In this document: positions 1-16,536 of the stretch, piece by piece | How positions within the stretch are numbered: position 1 is the first letter of the stretch | How the letters are laid out: the number at the start of each line of letters is the position of its first letter | NCBI GenBank assembly: GCA_014706385.1 | Contig: JACGZH010000001.1 | Span: 930,001-994,000, forward strand | DNA from: Phaffia rhodozyma | Taxonomy: Eukaryota; Basidiomycota; Tremellomycetes; Cystofilobasidiales; Mrakiaceae | Reading direction: 5' to 3' | Length of the DNA stretch: 64,000 nt | The notes under the pieces: model-generated | Seen by the model: only the letters and a program-made list of their open reading frames with translations | The model's database searches: none | What the model was told of the DNA's origin: nothing | Made by a program: the position numbers and the translations under genes

Positions 1-1484
1 CCGAAAATCGATCGACCTCGTACCAGCACCCGAACTGACGATCGACATCTTCGTCACAAACTATGGACCGGTTTCCGAAAAATCCATCTTGTTCCCCAAC
101 GATGGCGACGCCCACGTCGACGCTGAGCTGGCACCTCCTCGGCCGATGTTTGCTAAAGGCATTCGTAGCCGGTCCAACTCGCAAGACTCGATCGCGTCCG
201 CTCTAAGTATTGACTCGAACGCTGATCTCGGTTACCTCTCTGGCTCATCAGCAGCTGCAGGCAGAGGGGGAAGCGGCCTATCAGATTTCTCGCCTGGTAT
301 GTCGGGAGACCATCGACCAGACTCAGTGTTGGAGTTGACAAATTATGACGAAAGCCAAGACGAGGAAGACAACGAACGGACTGCGGCGGAACGACACCTC
401 TCTCTTCGTGTTAAGAAGGAAGGTAGGATTCGAAGGGCCCGGTCCAGGAAACGTGCCAAGTCGGGTAAACCGTCAGGATTTGGACTTGGGTCTGGGCTCG
501 CCGCTCCGCCGCCCTTGCCTGTTGGACCGTCAGCTGGAAGCATAGGCTCTGGTCTCTCAGAGTATAATCATCATCACTACCAACAACAACATGCTCCGAT
601 GGCCGATCCTGTAGTGACTCTGCCGGCTCAATCATATCTGCCCTTCCCTCAGCACCATCAGCAGGATCACCAACAGTCGTTGGTCCTCGACCAGGATACC
701 GGGGTAGGGACTGGATCCAAACCGTACCGGAACAAACGAGAGTCGTTCGCAAGTATCAACACCACAGATGATGTCTTTCGGTCGGAAGGAGCTCGAACTC
801 CTGGAGCAGAGACGTTCACCGATGTTTCCTACATCGGTGCTGGATCTGGGTCGGAAAGTACCCGACGGCTTGTCGGTGGCACATGGGATGAACAAAGGCA
901 GAGCTTCGTCCGGGTCGAGAAGGAAGGAGAGGATAAAGATCAATTTTTGGATGAAGGTGATGAAGACGATCTGAACGTCGTAGCAGAGATGGCTAGACCG
1001 GGAAGACCAAAGTTGGAAAAGATCATTCAGGAGGAGGTTGATTGCGCAGAAGGCACCGTCGTCATTGCTTGTCAGTCTACTCCGCTTCTTCTCCTTTCCT
1101 CTCTTTCTCTTCTGTGATCCCGTGTCTTGATTTCGTTTGACTGACATCTGACTGTGGAACCGTGATTTGTTTGATTCACAAAGCTTGTGGACCGTCATCT
1201 CTGAATAGTGTCGTCCGAAATGTACGTATCTGCTATCGTTATGATTGATCGCACATCTTGACCTCTCATTCAACGGGCGGTTTTCTTGTGTCTCTTCCCT
1301 CAACAGATCTCGTCGAATTTAATGAACCCTAAGAGAGCGCACAAGCGACTAGGTCATATCGCCGAAATCTACAGTGAGTCTTTCTGCACATGCCCTCTCT
1401 CTCTTGTGTCGCTTCCGTCGTTGAACTGATCGAGTGGTTTATCTTTGATTGTGCGGGATTCTAGCCGAGGAATATGGATATTGA
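1..1484 (+). CDS. Ferric reductase-like protein, C-terminal part (partial at 5' end)
   Basis: The reading frame is open from base 2, so the gene begins outside the window. Exons seen are <1-1070, 1184-1221, 1307-1373 and 1465-1484 (stop), giving about 397 residues. The start carries LTIDIFVTNYG and the spliced end carries TVVIASCGPSSLNSVV followed by a terminal TEEYGY. This is the usual layout of the NAD(P)-binding half of fungal FRE/NOX-type ferric-chelate reductases, where a CGP motif precedes a short aromatic C-terminus. Between the two lies a roughly 300-residue low-complexity insert rich in Ser, Gln, His and acidic residues, unusually long for the family. The family moves electrons from NADPH across a membrane to reduce Fe(III); the heme-binding membrane domain would lie upstream and is not visible. 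Another ferric-reductase-fold oxidoreductase is possible. Confidence 0.62.
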
Positions 1485-2241
1485 TTGACCTTTGAATATT
1501 TACTCTCAGAATCATTGTCATACTAGTTCCCATTCTCTGGTTTTCTTCTGCCCTCCCTTTTCTTGTGTCTTGCACCCACTTCCTCTTTTTCCTCTATGGA
1601 TCCCTCTTTTATGCTTTCTTGTACCGAAATGTACTCTTGGAATCATTTATTGCTTCTCATGTCCTGACGATAACACATGAGCCGCTTCATCTGTTGTTTA
1701 CGGCTATTCTTTGACGCTCCTTTTCTGGATCCTCCTCTCCCATCTCATCTGTCAAACTACGTTTGATGACTCAACACGTTCCTCTTGCTTGTCCTCTGAG
1801 CGGACTTGTCTTTGTTCTTTTATATCCCATCCGTGTGCTCTCCCTTCTATGCCTCTGTCGACCACGCTTTCTCACCGTTGTCTAGTCGCGTCTTTGTTCT
1901 CTGGTACGAACGGTGCTTAGAAAACTCGTATCTTTATCTTATGCTTATTGTTGAGTCTTATGATGGATGTTCATTTGGGATCAACTTGGACTTGGGGTAC
2001 GAACCCGAATGGTTCAAAGACAAAGAATTCTGTGCCCAGCTGGTCACATCGGAACCGCGTCATCTTCCTCGTTTTCCCTTGTATTGATTTTCCTCCATCC
2101 ACTTTTGATTTCTTTCGGTCTTTTGTTTTTCTCTCGTCCTGGTGAAAACAGATTGGCTCACATTCCCTGGTCCAGCAGCCTTTTCACTTCATTTGACAGA
2201 GTCGTTCGATCATACATCAAGGCAGGGCTCTTCTTGGATCC
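1485..2241. other. Intergenic, pyrimidine-rich, no gene seen
   Basis: Holds the 3' flank of the ferric reductase-like gene and the leader of the glycosyltransferase gene. T/C-rich runs dominate the plus strand. Small open frames exist but lack splice-consistent continuation or recognisable motifs. Confidence 0.6.
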
Positions 2242-3998
2242 ATGCTTAGTCGACTGGGTTCTTACTTCCCGTCCTTCTCGTCCACCGAATCATCTTCTTC
2301 CGGTTACGGCCACGACCGCATTTACGATCACGATCACGACCATGACGAGTACGACATCAGAGACCCTCACGGGTCATCGACCGCCTCAAGTTCTGTCCCT
2401 CCCAATTCCTTCTTCAGAAGGCTAGCAGCGATTCCTGGCTCAAGATCGGTCTCGCCTACGCTTCATCCTTACCGAGGGACACTCAGTCGGAAATCAAAGA
2501 AAAGTCGAGGAAGCTGGAGGTCCGCCCTGTTTGCTGGTTGGGGTCCTAACCGATTGACCGCCCTCCGGTTGACGGTCTTGCTTGGGATGGCCGTTTGGTA
2601 CGTCTTTCGATACAGATGGGAAATACAAGTCGAGTTTTCGATGTACAACAAACCATGGATCGAATCTGAGATCCTCTCTCTCGAGAACCCGCCGACGGCA
2701 GATCTGGCAGAGACCTGTTTCTCACCCTCGGCGTTAGATGCCCAAGCGAATCTAAGACCGACCGTCCAACCCTCTACTTGGAATTATTCCTCCATCTACT
2801 CGCATACCCCCTCGGTCATTCAACTTCAGTCGACCTTGGCACTGACTCATCCAGATGATTGTTTCGATTACGCTTCACTCATTCAACCTTCTCTACTGGC
2901 AAAGAGGAAACATCTGACGTATCATACCTATTGGAGAGGGGATCTCCTACCATTTGGGGAGCGACAGGAATGGACAATCAAATCTTTCCTGGCAACCCAG
3001 CCGCTAGATCGAAGCACGTTCATCCTTTGGTCGAATGTCGACCTAGTAGAACTCAATCCGAGGGTAGCACAGTTGGCGAAACTGTACGGGAAGAATTTGA
3101 AGGTGAAGAAGATTGACATCAAGCAAATGGCGAAGGGTACGATGTTGGAAGGTAGAATGGATCTCCTCGGTGGCGCCATAAAAGATCAGAGAGCTTGGGT
3201 CGATGGAGATTTAGTCAGGTTGTTGGTCTTGTGGACACACGGAGGTGTCTGGGCAGACATGGATATGATCTTTTTGAGAGATCTACATGTGTTGACGGAA
3301 GACGAATGGGTCACTCAATGGGATTGCTATAGTCAGTCCATTCTCTTCTTTGAGCGCGCAAGCCTATTCTCACCGTCGTATCGCTCTGTTCTGATCATTC
3401 ATCATTCGATTTGAACCAAAAAAAAAAACCATATACATAGATAAACCATATAGGTCCCTTAACGGCGCCCTCCTCCATTTCCATCGACAGTCTCCCTTCC
3501 TCTGCTCATTATTTCACATCATGGCTCGATCTCCTCCACCAAGACCCAAGTCAACCGACTGGGGATCTCATCTATACCTGAAAGCCCATCGGAGGTTACT
3601 CAGTCAAGGGATCGTTCCTTTTCAGGTCTTGCCTTGGTGTTTTGCAGACCCAAGAAATTGTAGAGAAGACAAGAGGGTGCCAGATCCGTTCAAAAAGGAT
3701 CCTGGTTGGTACGCCGGACTCATGTGGAACAAAGGTGGGAAGGAAAAACTCAAGGTAAGTCTTTCTTTTGGTCGTCCTCGTCCTCGTCTTCGACTTCAGA
3801 GCTGACCTTCTTGCTTGCCACGTTTAATCTGGGGAACTAAAACAGAAACATCTCGATTGGTCCAAAGACAAAGGTGTCTTTGTCCTTCACCTTCACAACC
3901 AATGGCAAAAAGACTTTCCCCCGAATGGCTGGGTTCGACAACTCTTACTTGAACCGATGGACAAACGTCTTAAAGATCGGATATCGGAGAGTCGTTGA
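2242..3998 (+). CDS. Glycosyltransferase family 32 protein (DXD type)
   Basis: Exons 2242-3331, 3441-3754 and 3846-3998 give 518 residues. After a Ser-rich cytosolic start there is one hydrophobic segment (about residues 107-122, LTALRLTVLLGMAVWYV), as in a type II Golgi membrane protein. The catalytic region contains GGVWADMDMIFLRDL, the DXD sugar-nucleotide/metal site of GT32 enzymes (Och1/Sur1-like). The spliced continuation NKPYRSLNGALLHF confirms the second exon. The first intron uses donor GTCAGT and the acceptor ACATAG just before 3441; the AG at the later TATAG would break the frame. Basidiomycete GT32 proteins act in glycan or glycolipid synthesis; donor sugar and acceptor cannot be read from the sequence. 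The end lies 214 bp from the convergent Vps3-like gene. Confidence 0.86.
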
Positions 3999-4212
3999 TG
4001 TTCTCTTCGATCGGGCTAGGCAGGGTAGCATAGTCCTGCGTCACAGGAGAAGGAGAAGAGATAAAACTATGTATGATAATGTAATTCTCAATGTACAAGT
4101 CACCTCTATCTATCCTACGATCCATTATTTTCAACAAAAGAACGACAATCCTGACAAGTAGCATATCATATGCGGGTATATTACAAGACACCAATGCTTC
4201 TAACAAAACCTA

Positions 4213-7200
4213 TCAGGCCAGTCCTTCTTCCACTTCCTCCACGTCCACATATCTCTTCCTCCGATCGACCTCAACCCGCTTTTCTTTCTCCCTCACTGTG
4301 GCATCTCGCTCATCCAAAGCATGGCCGACGATCTTTTCAGCAATCGTTGCCCCCTCTTCATAAGCTGATCCTCTCTTTTCGCCCTTCTCGTCTACGTCCC
4401 CTCCATCTCCAGAAGACGGAGAGTCAAGAGAGGTCTCAACAATAGGTGGATAGGAAGCAAACGCTTCGAGTGCTTTGTCCATCGTCTGGAAATTAAGGGA
4501 CGTCGCCAGCGCCCTCAGAACTTTTTGTATTTTGTTTTGTGATTATAGGCGGAAGTCTGATTGTCAGCTTGGAAGAGAACGTAGGATCAAGTATTGAGAG
4601 AAGAAGAGCGTACTTTGACCTTCAGCTTGATCATGTAACGTTCGACGGATGGACCGTGTCAAGAAGGAAGTAATAGGCTGAAGCTCCCAAGGCTCAGGTA
4701 TGAGCTCCAGAATCTATTGAGTTTACCCAAGACAAAAAGGAAAGGCCGCAGATGTCAACAGCTATCCGTGCTAGATAGCTCGTCAAAAAGCCGGAAAGGA
4801 TGAAGAAACAGATCATAGAAAAAGACCCACGTCTACTATATCAAGATTCATGGCTTGGTCGTTCAAAAGATGAGCTGTTTTCAAGGCTGTAGATTCGGAA
4901 CTGATCGTGTAATTAACAAGATGTGTTCATTAGTTTTTAATTCCCACGCACTGGAGGGGAACACAGAAGAGCGAATGAACAAAAACAAGACGCACTCGTT
5001 GCCATCGCTCATATAGATCTTGACTAAAGCCATCAGAAGCTCCCTCTTCCTATTCTCTTCCGATGCTCCAATTGAGCCGATATCATGGCTACTCAAATCC
5101 ATCCATTCGTCCAAGTGGAACCGGCGAGCGAGGTTTAACCCGACAGAACAAGGAATGACTTTCTCTCCTTGAATACAGTATATCTCGGCTGTCAATGTAT
5201 CTCTCAAAACGCGTGCCAAGATGTCGAGCGCTGCGTCATGCATTCGAAGCTGATCGGGTATTTGTGAAGGTAAAGGAGATGAGGATGAGGGATATGAGCA
5301 AATCGAGAACAGGGTAGAAAGAAATACGAGAAAATGCACACGTAGATGCTTACCTTTCCATACACAATGGCCTTCTCCAACCAGTATCCTTCAAATCCAT
5401 CTAAAACATCCCTGACCGTCTCGAGGTCGTATAATTCTGAGTTTTGAAGGAATAATATCGTCTTGAATTTAAGCTGCTTCGCAGGTGATTCCGGAAGAAA
5501 TGAGGCCAAATGCTGAATAAGGGATATTTTCGAATCTGACAACTTATGATATTCGATCACTACGCATAAGAGAGCGTATGGCATTGTATCGGTCAGAAAA
5601 TCAAGACGCGTGACGATCAATATGTTGGACGAAGGACTCACATGCGTTATCGAAGAACTTCTTGGTTTGCCCATTCTCAAGCTCTTGACGAGTTCGCTCC
5701 AAATAACGGGATGCCAGTGATGTATGCAAATTCTTATCCTGTCACGGTGTTAGACCGGACAGGTGAGGAACGATATGCAAAAAGTAAGTCAAAGGCAAAG
5801 TAAGAAAGCAATTCGGTCATCAGAATTCAGGATTAGAGCCAAAGGATGGTTATGAACAAACCAAGCTGTTTCGATTGATCACCACATGCTGCAAATACTT
5901 GTCTCCAGCTTCTGGTTGTAATTGCCGAAGTTCGTCCACCAAGTCTGAGTGATCAAAGTTTAACCCTGAATGAATGAATAGCTACAGAACAGGACAGAAC
6001 AGACTTCATAGTTAACAAGAAATTCAAATGGAAAGTGACAAAGGAAGGAAGTCTGAAACAGAAGGGCAGGGAAGAAAAAGAAACGTACCGAGAGACCTCG
6101 TTCGGGATCTCTAGCAACAACCCACAGGCCCCATTTTCGAACTAGCGGAATGTCTTCACTTTGAGCCAGCAACGAGAGGATCTCGTTCATCGGGTCTCGA
6201 GGACAGTCTTCATCAACCTTTGTACCTTCCACCAACCTATCAGGTTCTCCCGGGACGTTCCAGTTAATTCATCAGTGCAACGTTCATACATGGGATGATT
6301 ATGATGAAGAAAGGTTAGATGACGTACGCAGCGAACATCTCTAAGGAGCTTTCAACAGATGTTGGACTACATCTGCCAAGTGCAAACCAGCGAGAATGCA
6401 TCTCCAAACTCGAACGAACAAGATCCATCGAGGCCGAATGAGGCCGATCAAGAATATCAAGGATAGAAGATGTTGAGCCTATTCGTGAGAGTAGGATCAA
6501 CAACGACGTATCCACAATCTGTGAGAAGAAGGAGTTGAAGAGAAGATAGGGAAAGCGCGAGATTAGTGTTTTCTCCTGAAGGAATAGATCATAAAGGATT
6601 GACCGACACGGACCCTGTTCAACGCATCATCCTCGCCGTTACGTTCCTCATCCCTGACTCCCATCTGCTTACGCCCTGTATGTCGACGAGACCTTCCTTC
6701 CCGTTCTCTTTCCAGAATTAACCGCAGCATATGTCGAGCCTGGTTGAGTAGGATCTTGTGGAGCTCAAGAGTTGATGGAGAGCTTGCTACGTTCGGATGT
6801 ATGTGAGGGTCATATATCCTCTTTAGGTGAGTTTGAACTTAAGTACGTGTGAGAGTGACCATAGTGAGTAAAGGATGTTGTTAGCAATGGGGCCCAAGGC
6901 AGATGAGATCAAAATCTAAAGAAGAACGCACTGATTTCTTCGATATCCCAGAGTTTTTCCCACTCTTCAACCAGACCGTCCTCCACCCAGACATCCCCAA
7001 TGTTCTCTCTCTCCAAAACCCTTCTGAGATCTGCAAAGAGCCTGATGATCAATCGGACGTCTCCCCCTCCAAACAGCCACATCTCTGCTTGTTCCCCTTC
7101 TCCTTCTCCATCTTTGGCGACGTCCACTTTAGGTCGGTTCTCTGGTTGTGACTGATCATCATCTGCCTCTGCATCCCCAGTTGGGTCCTCCTTGATCTTT

Positions 7201-9425
7201 GCATCGCTCTCTCCAACTCTTCCAAATCTAGCTTCCCTCAAGCCTTTGAGAAACACTTTATGGTGTATGAACTGGACTGCCTCTATGTCTTGTTGACCTC
7301 CTTCTCTAAAAGAAGCGTCCATTAACAGTGGCGTCAGCGCTTCTGTCAGCCCTCCACCTGACTTTCTTATATCGCCAGATCCAACGATAGCAGATGAAGT
7401 CAGCGTATCTAGAGCTGCTAAAAGTGGCGGTGTTGGTGTGAGAGCGTATATCGATGTAGAGGACAGTACAAAGACGTTGGATAGCTGAGGCGTGCTAGAT
7501 AGTCCAGGATTGTAATACGAGGAAACAGATGAACGAGTAGAGTGTTGGAAAGATGATCGACCGGCTGGCTGAGCAGGGGGAGAGGACGGAGGAGTTAGAC
7601 CTGATCCGGAAGGAGGATCAAAGTGATTGATCTCTGTCGGAAACACATTGGAATCTGTTTCTTTGTCATCCTCTTCTACGTCATCGTTGGCACCAGCATC
7701 GGAAGAGGATTTGTTGGAAGAAGCTTTCGTCAAATTGCTCGGAGGTCCTGATTGAAGAAGAGGAATAGGCATCTTCCGAAGAAGTGTATCCCGCTCGGTC
7801 GATGGCACGTTGAAGCCCTGAGGAGATTTGGTGAGAACACGGGCATCCATGTTGGGCGGTAAAGGGATCGTTTGGATGAGTTCAAGAGAGATCAAAGAGT
7901 GTACTTGAATCGTACGATTACGAAGCAAGGAAATAACATAAGGTGGGTTGACGACTGATGATTGTTATTATTGGATAAGAAGAGTAGGGATTGGTATGAG
8001 TCATGCATCTCTCGTTCGAGGGACTCAACCATAGAAAAGAAAAGATAGATCATGATGTCTAAGAACGAGGAGAAGGAAAATACGGACCTAAGCTTCTCGG
8101 ACTTCCATCCCACTCAATCGCGCCTCTCACTGGATCCCCGTTGCCATTGACAAACAATCCGATCGTGGCACCAAGATTATTTGAGTTGATGAGACTCGTC
8201 ATGAGGAATTCATCCTCCTGTACAATTGCAATGTTGGGCTTTGGCTTGAACGCAAGACCTTCTGCAGATGCTTGGCAGAGTGGTAAGATGGGAAGAGAGG
8301 TACTCTCATTGATAGAGACGAGTGAATAGTTGGTTGAATCGGCTTGACAAAGTGTTGGAGAATAGTATCGGGTGAGGACGGCGGGTTCTGGTATAGGTAT
8401 TTCCTGACAAGACCATTATGCAGATGGCCATTTAGCACCAGAGATACTCATGACGAAACAACTAGACATATCAAAGTATGCGGGCTCACTTTGACATGGA
8501 ACAACCTGGTTCCCAGTCTCAAAACCGAGATCACTTTCCGCTTGACCACACAAAGCCCTACCTCGTCCACTCCATCGGCCGAGTAATACTCATGGCCTTC
8601 ATCCACGGATACGGCCACGACTCCTCTGATGGGTTGAATAAGAGCTGGAAGGACTGGTTCCAAGCTCGGAAGCGTAACGAAGTGTAGTGTTGATTCTACA
8701 GGTCAAGTGGATCAGTGTTCGATCTGAAGTGTACGTAGAGGTCGCGAGTTAAAGCATACCAGACAGTATGAGCGCCTTAGATATGGACGGCAAGAGATAG
8801 ATCCTATCTATTGGCCGGCGAGGAAAGATAGAATGCTTATGGCGAAGGGTATAAGGATCCTGAAGGACACGAACAATACATAGTCAGATGGCTGAGCTTT
8901 GAACTCAAGACACTTGAACGTTGCTTACGATGGAAGTTTCGGTTGTCGAGTAGGTATACCAAAGGACTTGTCCGTCCGATGTACCGATGTAAAGATTGTT
9001 GTCTTGAACAAATAAGGATTAGAAAGGGAAAGAGTAAAACATAATGAGAACAGACCAAAGACCAGTCGATCCACTGGCACGGCATACGGGTCAAGATCGT
9101 TGAACTCACTGTACCCTTCGACCCATTTGCACTTGACCTTCTTGACTCTGTCTCCGTCTATTGATCCACTGGGTTCTGATTGGCTTGGACCGTTCTTTGG
9201 CGATGAAGACAAAGGAGGAGTGACCTTTCCACCTGGCAGCAGATTGAAGATCGAGTTACCCGCGCGTGCGTTTGAGAGAAAGGCCGCTGCAGACGAAGCC
9301 GGGTGAAGCAAGTTGGAAGCCGGTGGATTTGGCCGAGAGGTCTGTTCAGGAGAAGAAAGCCATGGCTCAAGATCTGGAAGGAGAGGAGTCAAGTAAAGGT
9401 TTGAGGGAGGACTCTCGGGATCCAT
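4213..9425 (-). CDS. VPS3: Vps3/TGFBRAP1-like CORVET tethering subunit
   Basis: Sixteen exons on the minus strand: 9056-9425, 8929-9002, 8760-8859, 8490-8695, 8088-8403, 6932-7954, 6614-6837, 6328-6518, 6089-6236, 5862-5981, 5642-5732, 5354-5559, 4996-5249, 4831-4900, 4614-4713, 4213-4520; 1266 residues. The N-terminal part is a CNH (citron homology) beta-propeller, with NNLYIGTSDGQVLWY and later GDPVRGAIEW and TIQVHSL motifs. A disordered insert follows, then the helical repeat part with QHVVINRNSL, GYWLEKAIVYGKL and an ILELIPEPWELQPITSFL end typical of the Vps39/Vps3 family. The family tethers endosomes (CORVET) or vacuoles (HOPS) through Rab GTPases. The GDPVRG motif favours Vps3/TGFBRAP1 over Vps39, and there is no C-terminal zinc-binding ring. 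Several introns use GTCCGT, GTTTGT or GTGCGT donors. Start chosen at the first ATG after an in-frame stop. Confidence 0.85.
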
Positions 9426-10654
9426 ATTGAGGTTTATGATCCCCACTTTCAGAGCTTCAGCTTTACTAGGCTAATGGATGGGACGAGATGACGATGAAAC
9501 TCGAGAATTGACCAGTAGAATGGAATCTGTCGAGATGGAAGAACTCGGCTGCCTGTGTGTCGTCAGGGGACGCGAGAGGGACGACACAGCAGTATGATAT
9601 GTCACTGGCCACGTGGCTGTAACCAAATCGCATAACCAATCCCTGCCGAAAGATATCTCAAATCAAACATTTGTCCGAAGCCAGGTTTCAGAATAATGAA
9701 AAGGAAGGAAATAGCAGAGGAAAATAACAACAAAAAACTAAACGCACGACGTGATATACACATCATGTTTATAAGGATCATGCTGCCTCCTCACTTCCTT
9801 CGGATAAGAACGATCGAGCGCGCATGGGTGTCCAGCACAACAACCATGAGTCAGATATGCACAACTCAAAAGATTGAAGGCGAATCAATAAAGATACAGC
9901 AAAAGAGAGCATACGAGTCAAGGCAAGGCAAGACCGGCATCCAACAAACTCTCGCACAGGCACAGTCAAGAGTTCGTCACCCCCCTTAAAGATGACTGAG
10001 CGGCGCTATCTTGGTTACGCGGCATTCCTGTGCACATCGAACAAACACGCCCTTCCGCCTTTCTTTTGCTTTCCCTTCCCTTCCCTTCGCTTTCTTTCTC
10101 ATCCTCCCTTCCTTCTCTCCTTTCTTTCTCTCACATACACACACACTCTCTCTTTCTTGTTGTTCCTGGCGTGAGTCCCTCTCTGTTTCCTTTTCTATCT
10201 CTTCTCCTCTTTGTCTTCACATCATCTTCAACATAGGCCAAGAGAGAATACAAGGAGAGACCAGCAGAACAGACTCGGTGGCTCAGTTATCGTCAGAAAT
10301 CAAAACAGATCTCTCCAGGAACACATCTGTCTGCTCACCCGGCTACTTTTCTCGACCTCGACAAATCTTTGGGCTTTCGACATCTAAACTTGATTCTGAC
10401 ATCTCTGCTGTTTTTCACTCTCGTTTTCTCCCTTCCCTGGCCGTTGTGATATGCTTCGAATTGGCCGTTGGTTATCGGGAAACGAATTTCAGCTCATACA
10501 GACTCTCGGAATTCTTCACCTTTGATTTCAAGCACCTCGTCTGCTTTCATCGCTTTTGCTCTTTCTCTTATCCTTGAACACCCCTCTTCAGACACAGCAT
10601 TACCCGTTCTTTTCCGCTTTCCATTACCCCTCTAATCTTTACCCCTCTGCTCTA
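9426..10654. promoter_or_regulatory. Divergent promoter region VPS3-like / GFA1 with long pyrimidine tract
   Basis: A 1.2-kb stretch between the divergent starts. From about 10047 to 10215 the plus strand is almost pure T/C with CCCTT and TTTCT repeats and a short ACACAC run, close upstream of the GFA1 start; such tracts are common near transcription starts in these fungi. No protein gene supported. Confidence 0.55.
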
Positions 10655-13991
<3,337 letters not shown>

Positions 13992-14415
13992 ACTCATCAC
14001 AATTTGCATACATCTTGATTCTTTCTTTGTTTTCTTTACACGTGGCCTTTTCTATTCCTCTTCTTTCTTCTCTCGCAGCTCTCGCTTGCTTCTGTTTCTG
14101 TAGTAGAATCTGTCTGTTTTCATTCTTTCTCTTTTTGGGCCAGATTTCCTGTCTCTCGCTTTCCCTCTGTTTTTTCTTTATACATAATCGTTAGCGTTAC
14201 CAATATCATTTCTGCCAGGACAATTTCACTGTTTCAGACTTTGTTCTCTTCCTATTCTCTCTCTTCATCCTTAAATTTCAAAGACCAAGCAATACACGTC
14301 GAACAAAAGGGAGTTATCAATCGGAGGACTAGGGCAAAGATGAAGACATGGAACAGAGCTACAGTAGTTTCAACCGACAAGGGAATAGAAATTCAACCAA
14401 ATAAAAAACAGTCGT
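13992..14415. other. Convergent 3' flanks of GFA1 and SDR gene
   Basis: T-rich plus strand after the GFA1 stop, then mixed sequence up to the stop of the minus-strand dehydrogenase. No further gene seen. Confidence 0.55.
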
Positions 14416-16265
14416 CTACGACGGGCAGAGCATTCCACCATTCACGTGAAGAACTAAGAATGTATAAGACGAAGAGGTAAATGTTCAATTGCGTATTCAA
14501 TTTAATAGTCTGAAGGAGAGAAGAAAGTTTGACTAACCTTGACCGGTCACGTCTAAATATTCGAGATAGCACATATAGCAGGAGAAGAGGCAAGAAGGAA
14601 AGAGGCAGAGAAAGATCAGCTATTCATCCTAGTGTACATCCTGTCATTAAGTGGAGTGTCAAGAAGGGGGCCACGTACAGTTAGCATCAGCGGAAGCCAA
14701 GTAGACATAAGTCGGTCCGCACTCTGCCGGTTGACCGGCTCGGCTGTGTAGTGGGACAGCGCCTGCACCAAATCCGTCGATCTCATCGCCCGGTCGGGCT
14801 GCTGGTTGGAGAGGAGTGTATATCGGGCCAGGGGCCTGTCAATCAGAAGTCAAAGTATGCAAGCAAGCGTTAGGAACTGGGAAACGGATATGATAGACAA
14901 TGACGATGAACGAAGAAGAAAAGGCATACAACGGCGTTGGCTCGGATACCCTTAGGGGAAAGCTGAACGGATAGAGATCGAGTGAAGGCAACGATGGCAC
15001 CCTTTGTAGCGGCGTCTGGAAATAAGACGACAGAAGTAATGTCACATATCAGTAGATGGTTGGTGTATAAGGGTGATACAAAAAGACATACAATCCATGA
15101 AACCTCCAGATCCTTTGTAGGCGGTGACGGAGGTGGTGTTGATGATGGCCGATCCTCGCTTCATAAGAGGAAGAGCGGCTTTAGTGATGGCGAACATGGC
15201 GATGATGTTGATCCTGAATTCCGAATATCAGGAAACGGGTGAGATGATGGATTAGAGAATTAAACTGACGACCAAATCATTGAGAATAAGAACGGAAGAC
15301 ACGCACTGGAATGTTCTCTCGACGACGTCCATGTCGATTTTTGTCAAATCCTTCTGTGTGACTTGTTGAGCAGCGTTGTTCACAAGTACGTCCAACCGTT
15401 GACCATACACAGCAGTGTGCTCTTCAAGGATTCGTTTGGCTTCTCCGTCCCCTTTCTTGGACAAATCGGCGTAGATGATGTTCACCTTGGATTGAGGAGA
15501 ATACTTGCTGCCTTCGATCATAGCTTTGACCTCCTCAGCACTAAATTAATCAAGTAAGAGAAAGTTGGAGGAGTAGATGAGTAAGCGCTTGGCGCACAAA
15601 TTTAGAAAAAACCTCTCTCTTAGGGAACGCACTCTTTTTTCTCTTCAGAAAGGGCAACGATAGAAATTGAGGCCCCCTCTCGAGCAAGCATGATAGCAGC
15701 AGATCGGCCGATACCCTAATATGGTGTCCCCAAAGATGTATCATTTGCGTCAGTAGTCAATCGTCGTATCACTTCAAATGATGTGTGACTACTTACAGAA
15801 TCCGCTCCAGTCAATAAGGCAATCTTTCCTTTCAGTTTACCAGCACCCTCATACTCCTTCAAGTAGGGTTTTCCGTTCTCATCCCAAGCCTCGAGCTTCG
15901 TGTGCTCTGCCAAAACTGGCATCTCCGAGTCGAGACCAGCTCCATCCTGCTCGAATGCTTTGGTAGGCAAATTGGCCTCATAGGCGGTGATAACTTCAAC
16001 GTCGTCGTAAGAGGGCACTGGTTTGGGTAGATTTTTCAATCATGCACACAGAGAAAGGTGAGATTAGTGAAAATATTTCTGCCAGAAAATTGTGAGATGG
16101 AAACGAGGTGGACATAAGCGAGCTCATACTTTTGAGTGGAGGAGAGGAATTGAAAAGTTTAGTGATGATGGGTCTAGGGAAAGGCTGAATAATTTTTTTT
16201 GTGACCTGAGATAGGCAAAGGGTTCGAGGGAAGAAAGAGAGTTTTCGTACGATGTTAGGAAGCAT
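14416..16265 (-). CDS. Short-chain dehydrogenase/reductase, YghA/GspB39-like
   Basis: Nine exons: 16130-16265, 15797-16017, 15633-15715, 15307-15540, 15092-15213, 14930-15015, 14679-14835, 14538-14552, 14416-14453; 363 residues. A classic Rossmann-fold SDR: TGADSGIGR nucleotide-binding motif, VLVNNAAQQ, INTTSVTAYKG, catalytic YAATK, and NAVAPGPIYTPL. The long N-terminal extension before the TG motif (LPTKAFEQDGAGLDSEMPV) is typical of the bacterial YghA / general stress protein 39 group, which act on sugars or aldehydes. The first 45 residues (MLPNIVRKLSFFPRTLCLS start) are basic and hydroxylated, as in a mitochondrial targeting sequence. A 15-nt exon encodes the YVTGQ motif; the last exon supplies VLHVNGGMLCPS. 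Substrate unknown. Confidence 0.9.
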
Positions 16266-16536
16266 CAATCTTTATAAGAACATCGAAGACCACGAAAAAA
16301 AAGAGATGGAAACCTCCAGAGAAGGAAGAGGTTGAGTAGATTCGAATAGGATATGAGTAGGAGCCCCAGAGGGGCAATGACGTATACAACCACAGCTTAC
16401 GTCATCTATAAATTCTAGATCTTTAGGGTTACAACAGTATTGCCGATCGCTTTATTTTGATCAGATCGATAACAGCAGACTTCAAAATGTAGATCACATT
16501 AGAAAAATGAATCGACAAAAGTTAAAGTACAAAGGC

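Noticed and set aside
4213..9425. Assignment as Vps39/Vam6 (HOPS) rather than Vps3
   Set aside because: The families share domains, but GDPVRGAIEW in the propeller and lack of a C-terminal Cys cluster favour Vps3/TGFBRAP1. A phylogeny would decide.
10011..10577. Long open frame in the GFA1 leader
   Set aside because: Ser/Phe/Pro composition simply reflects the T/C-rich tract.
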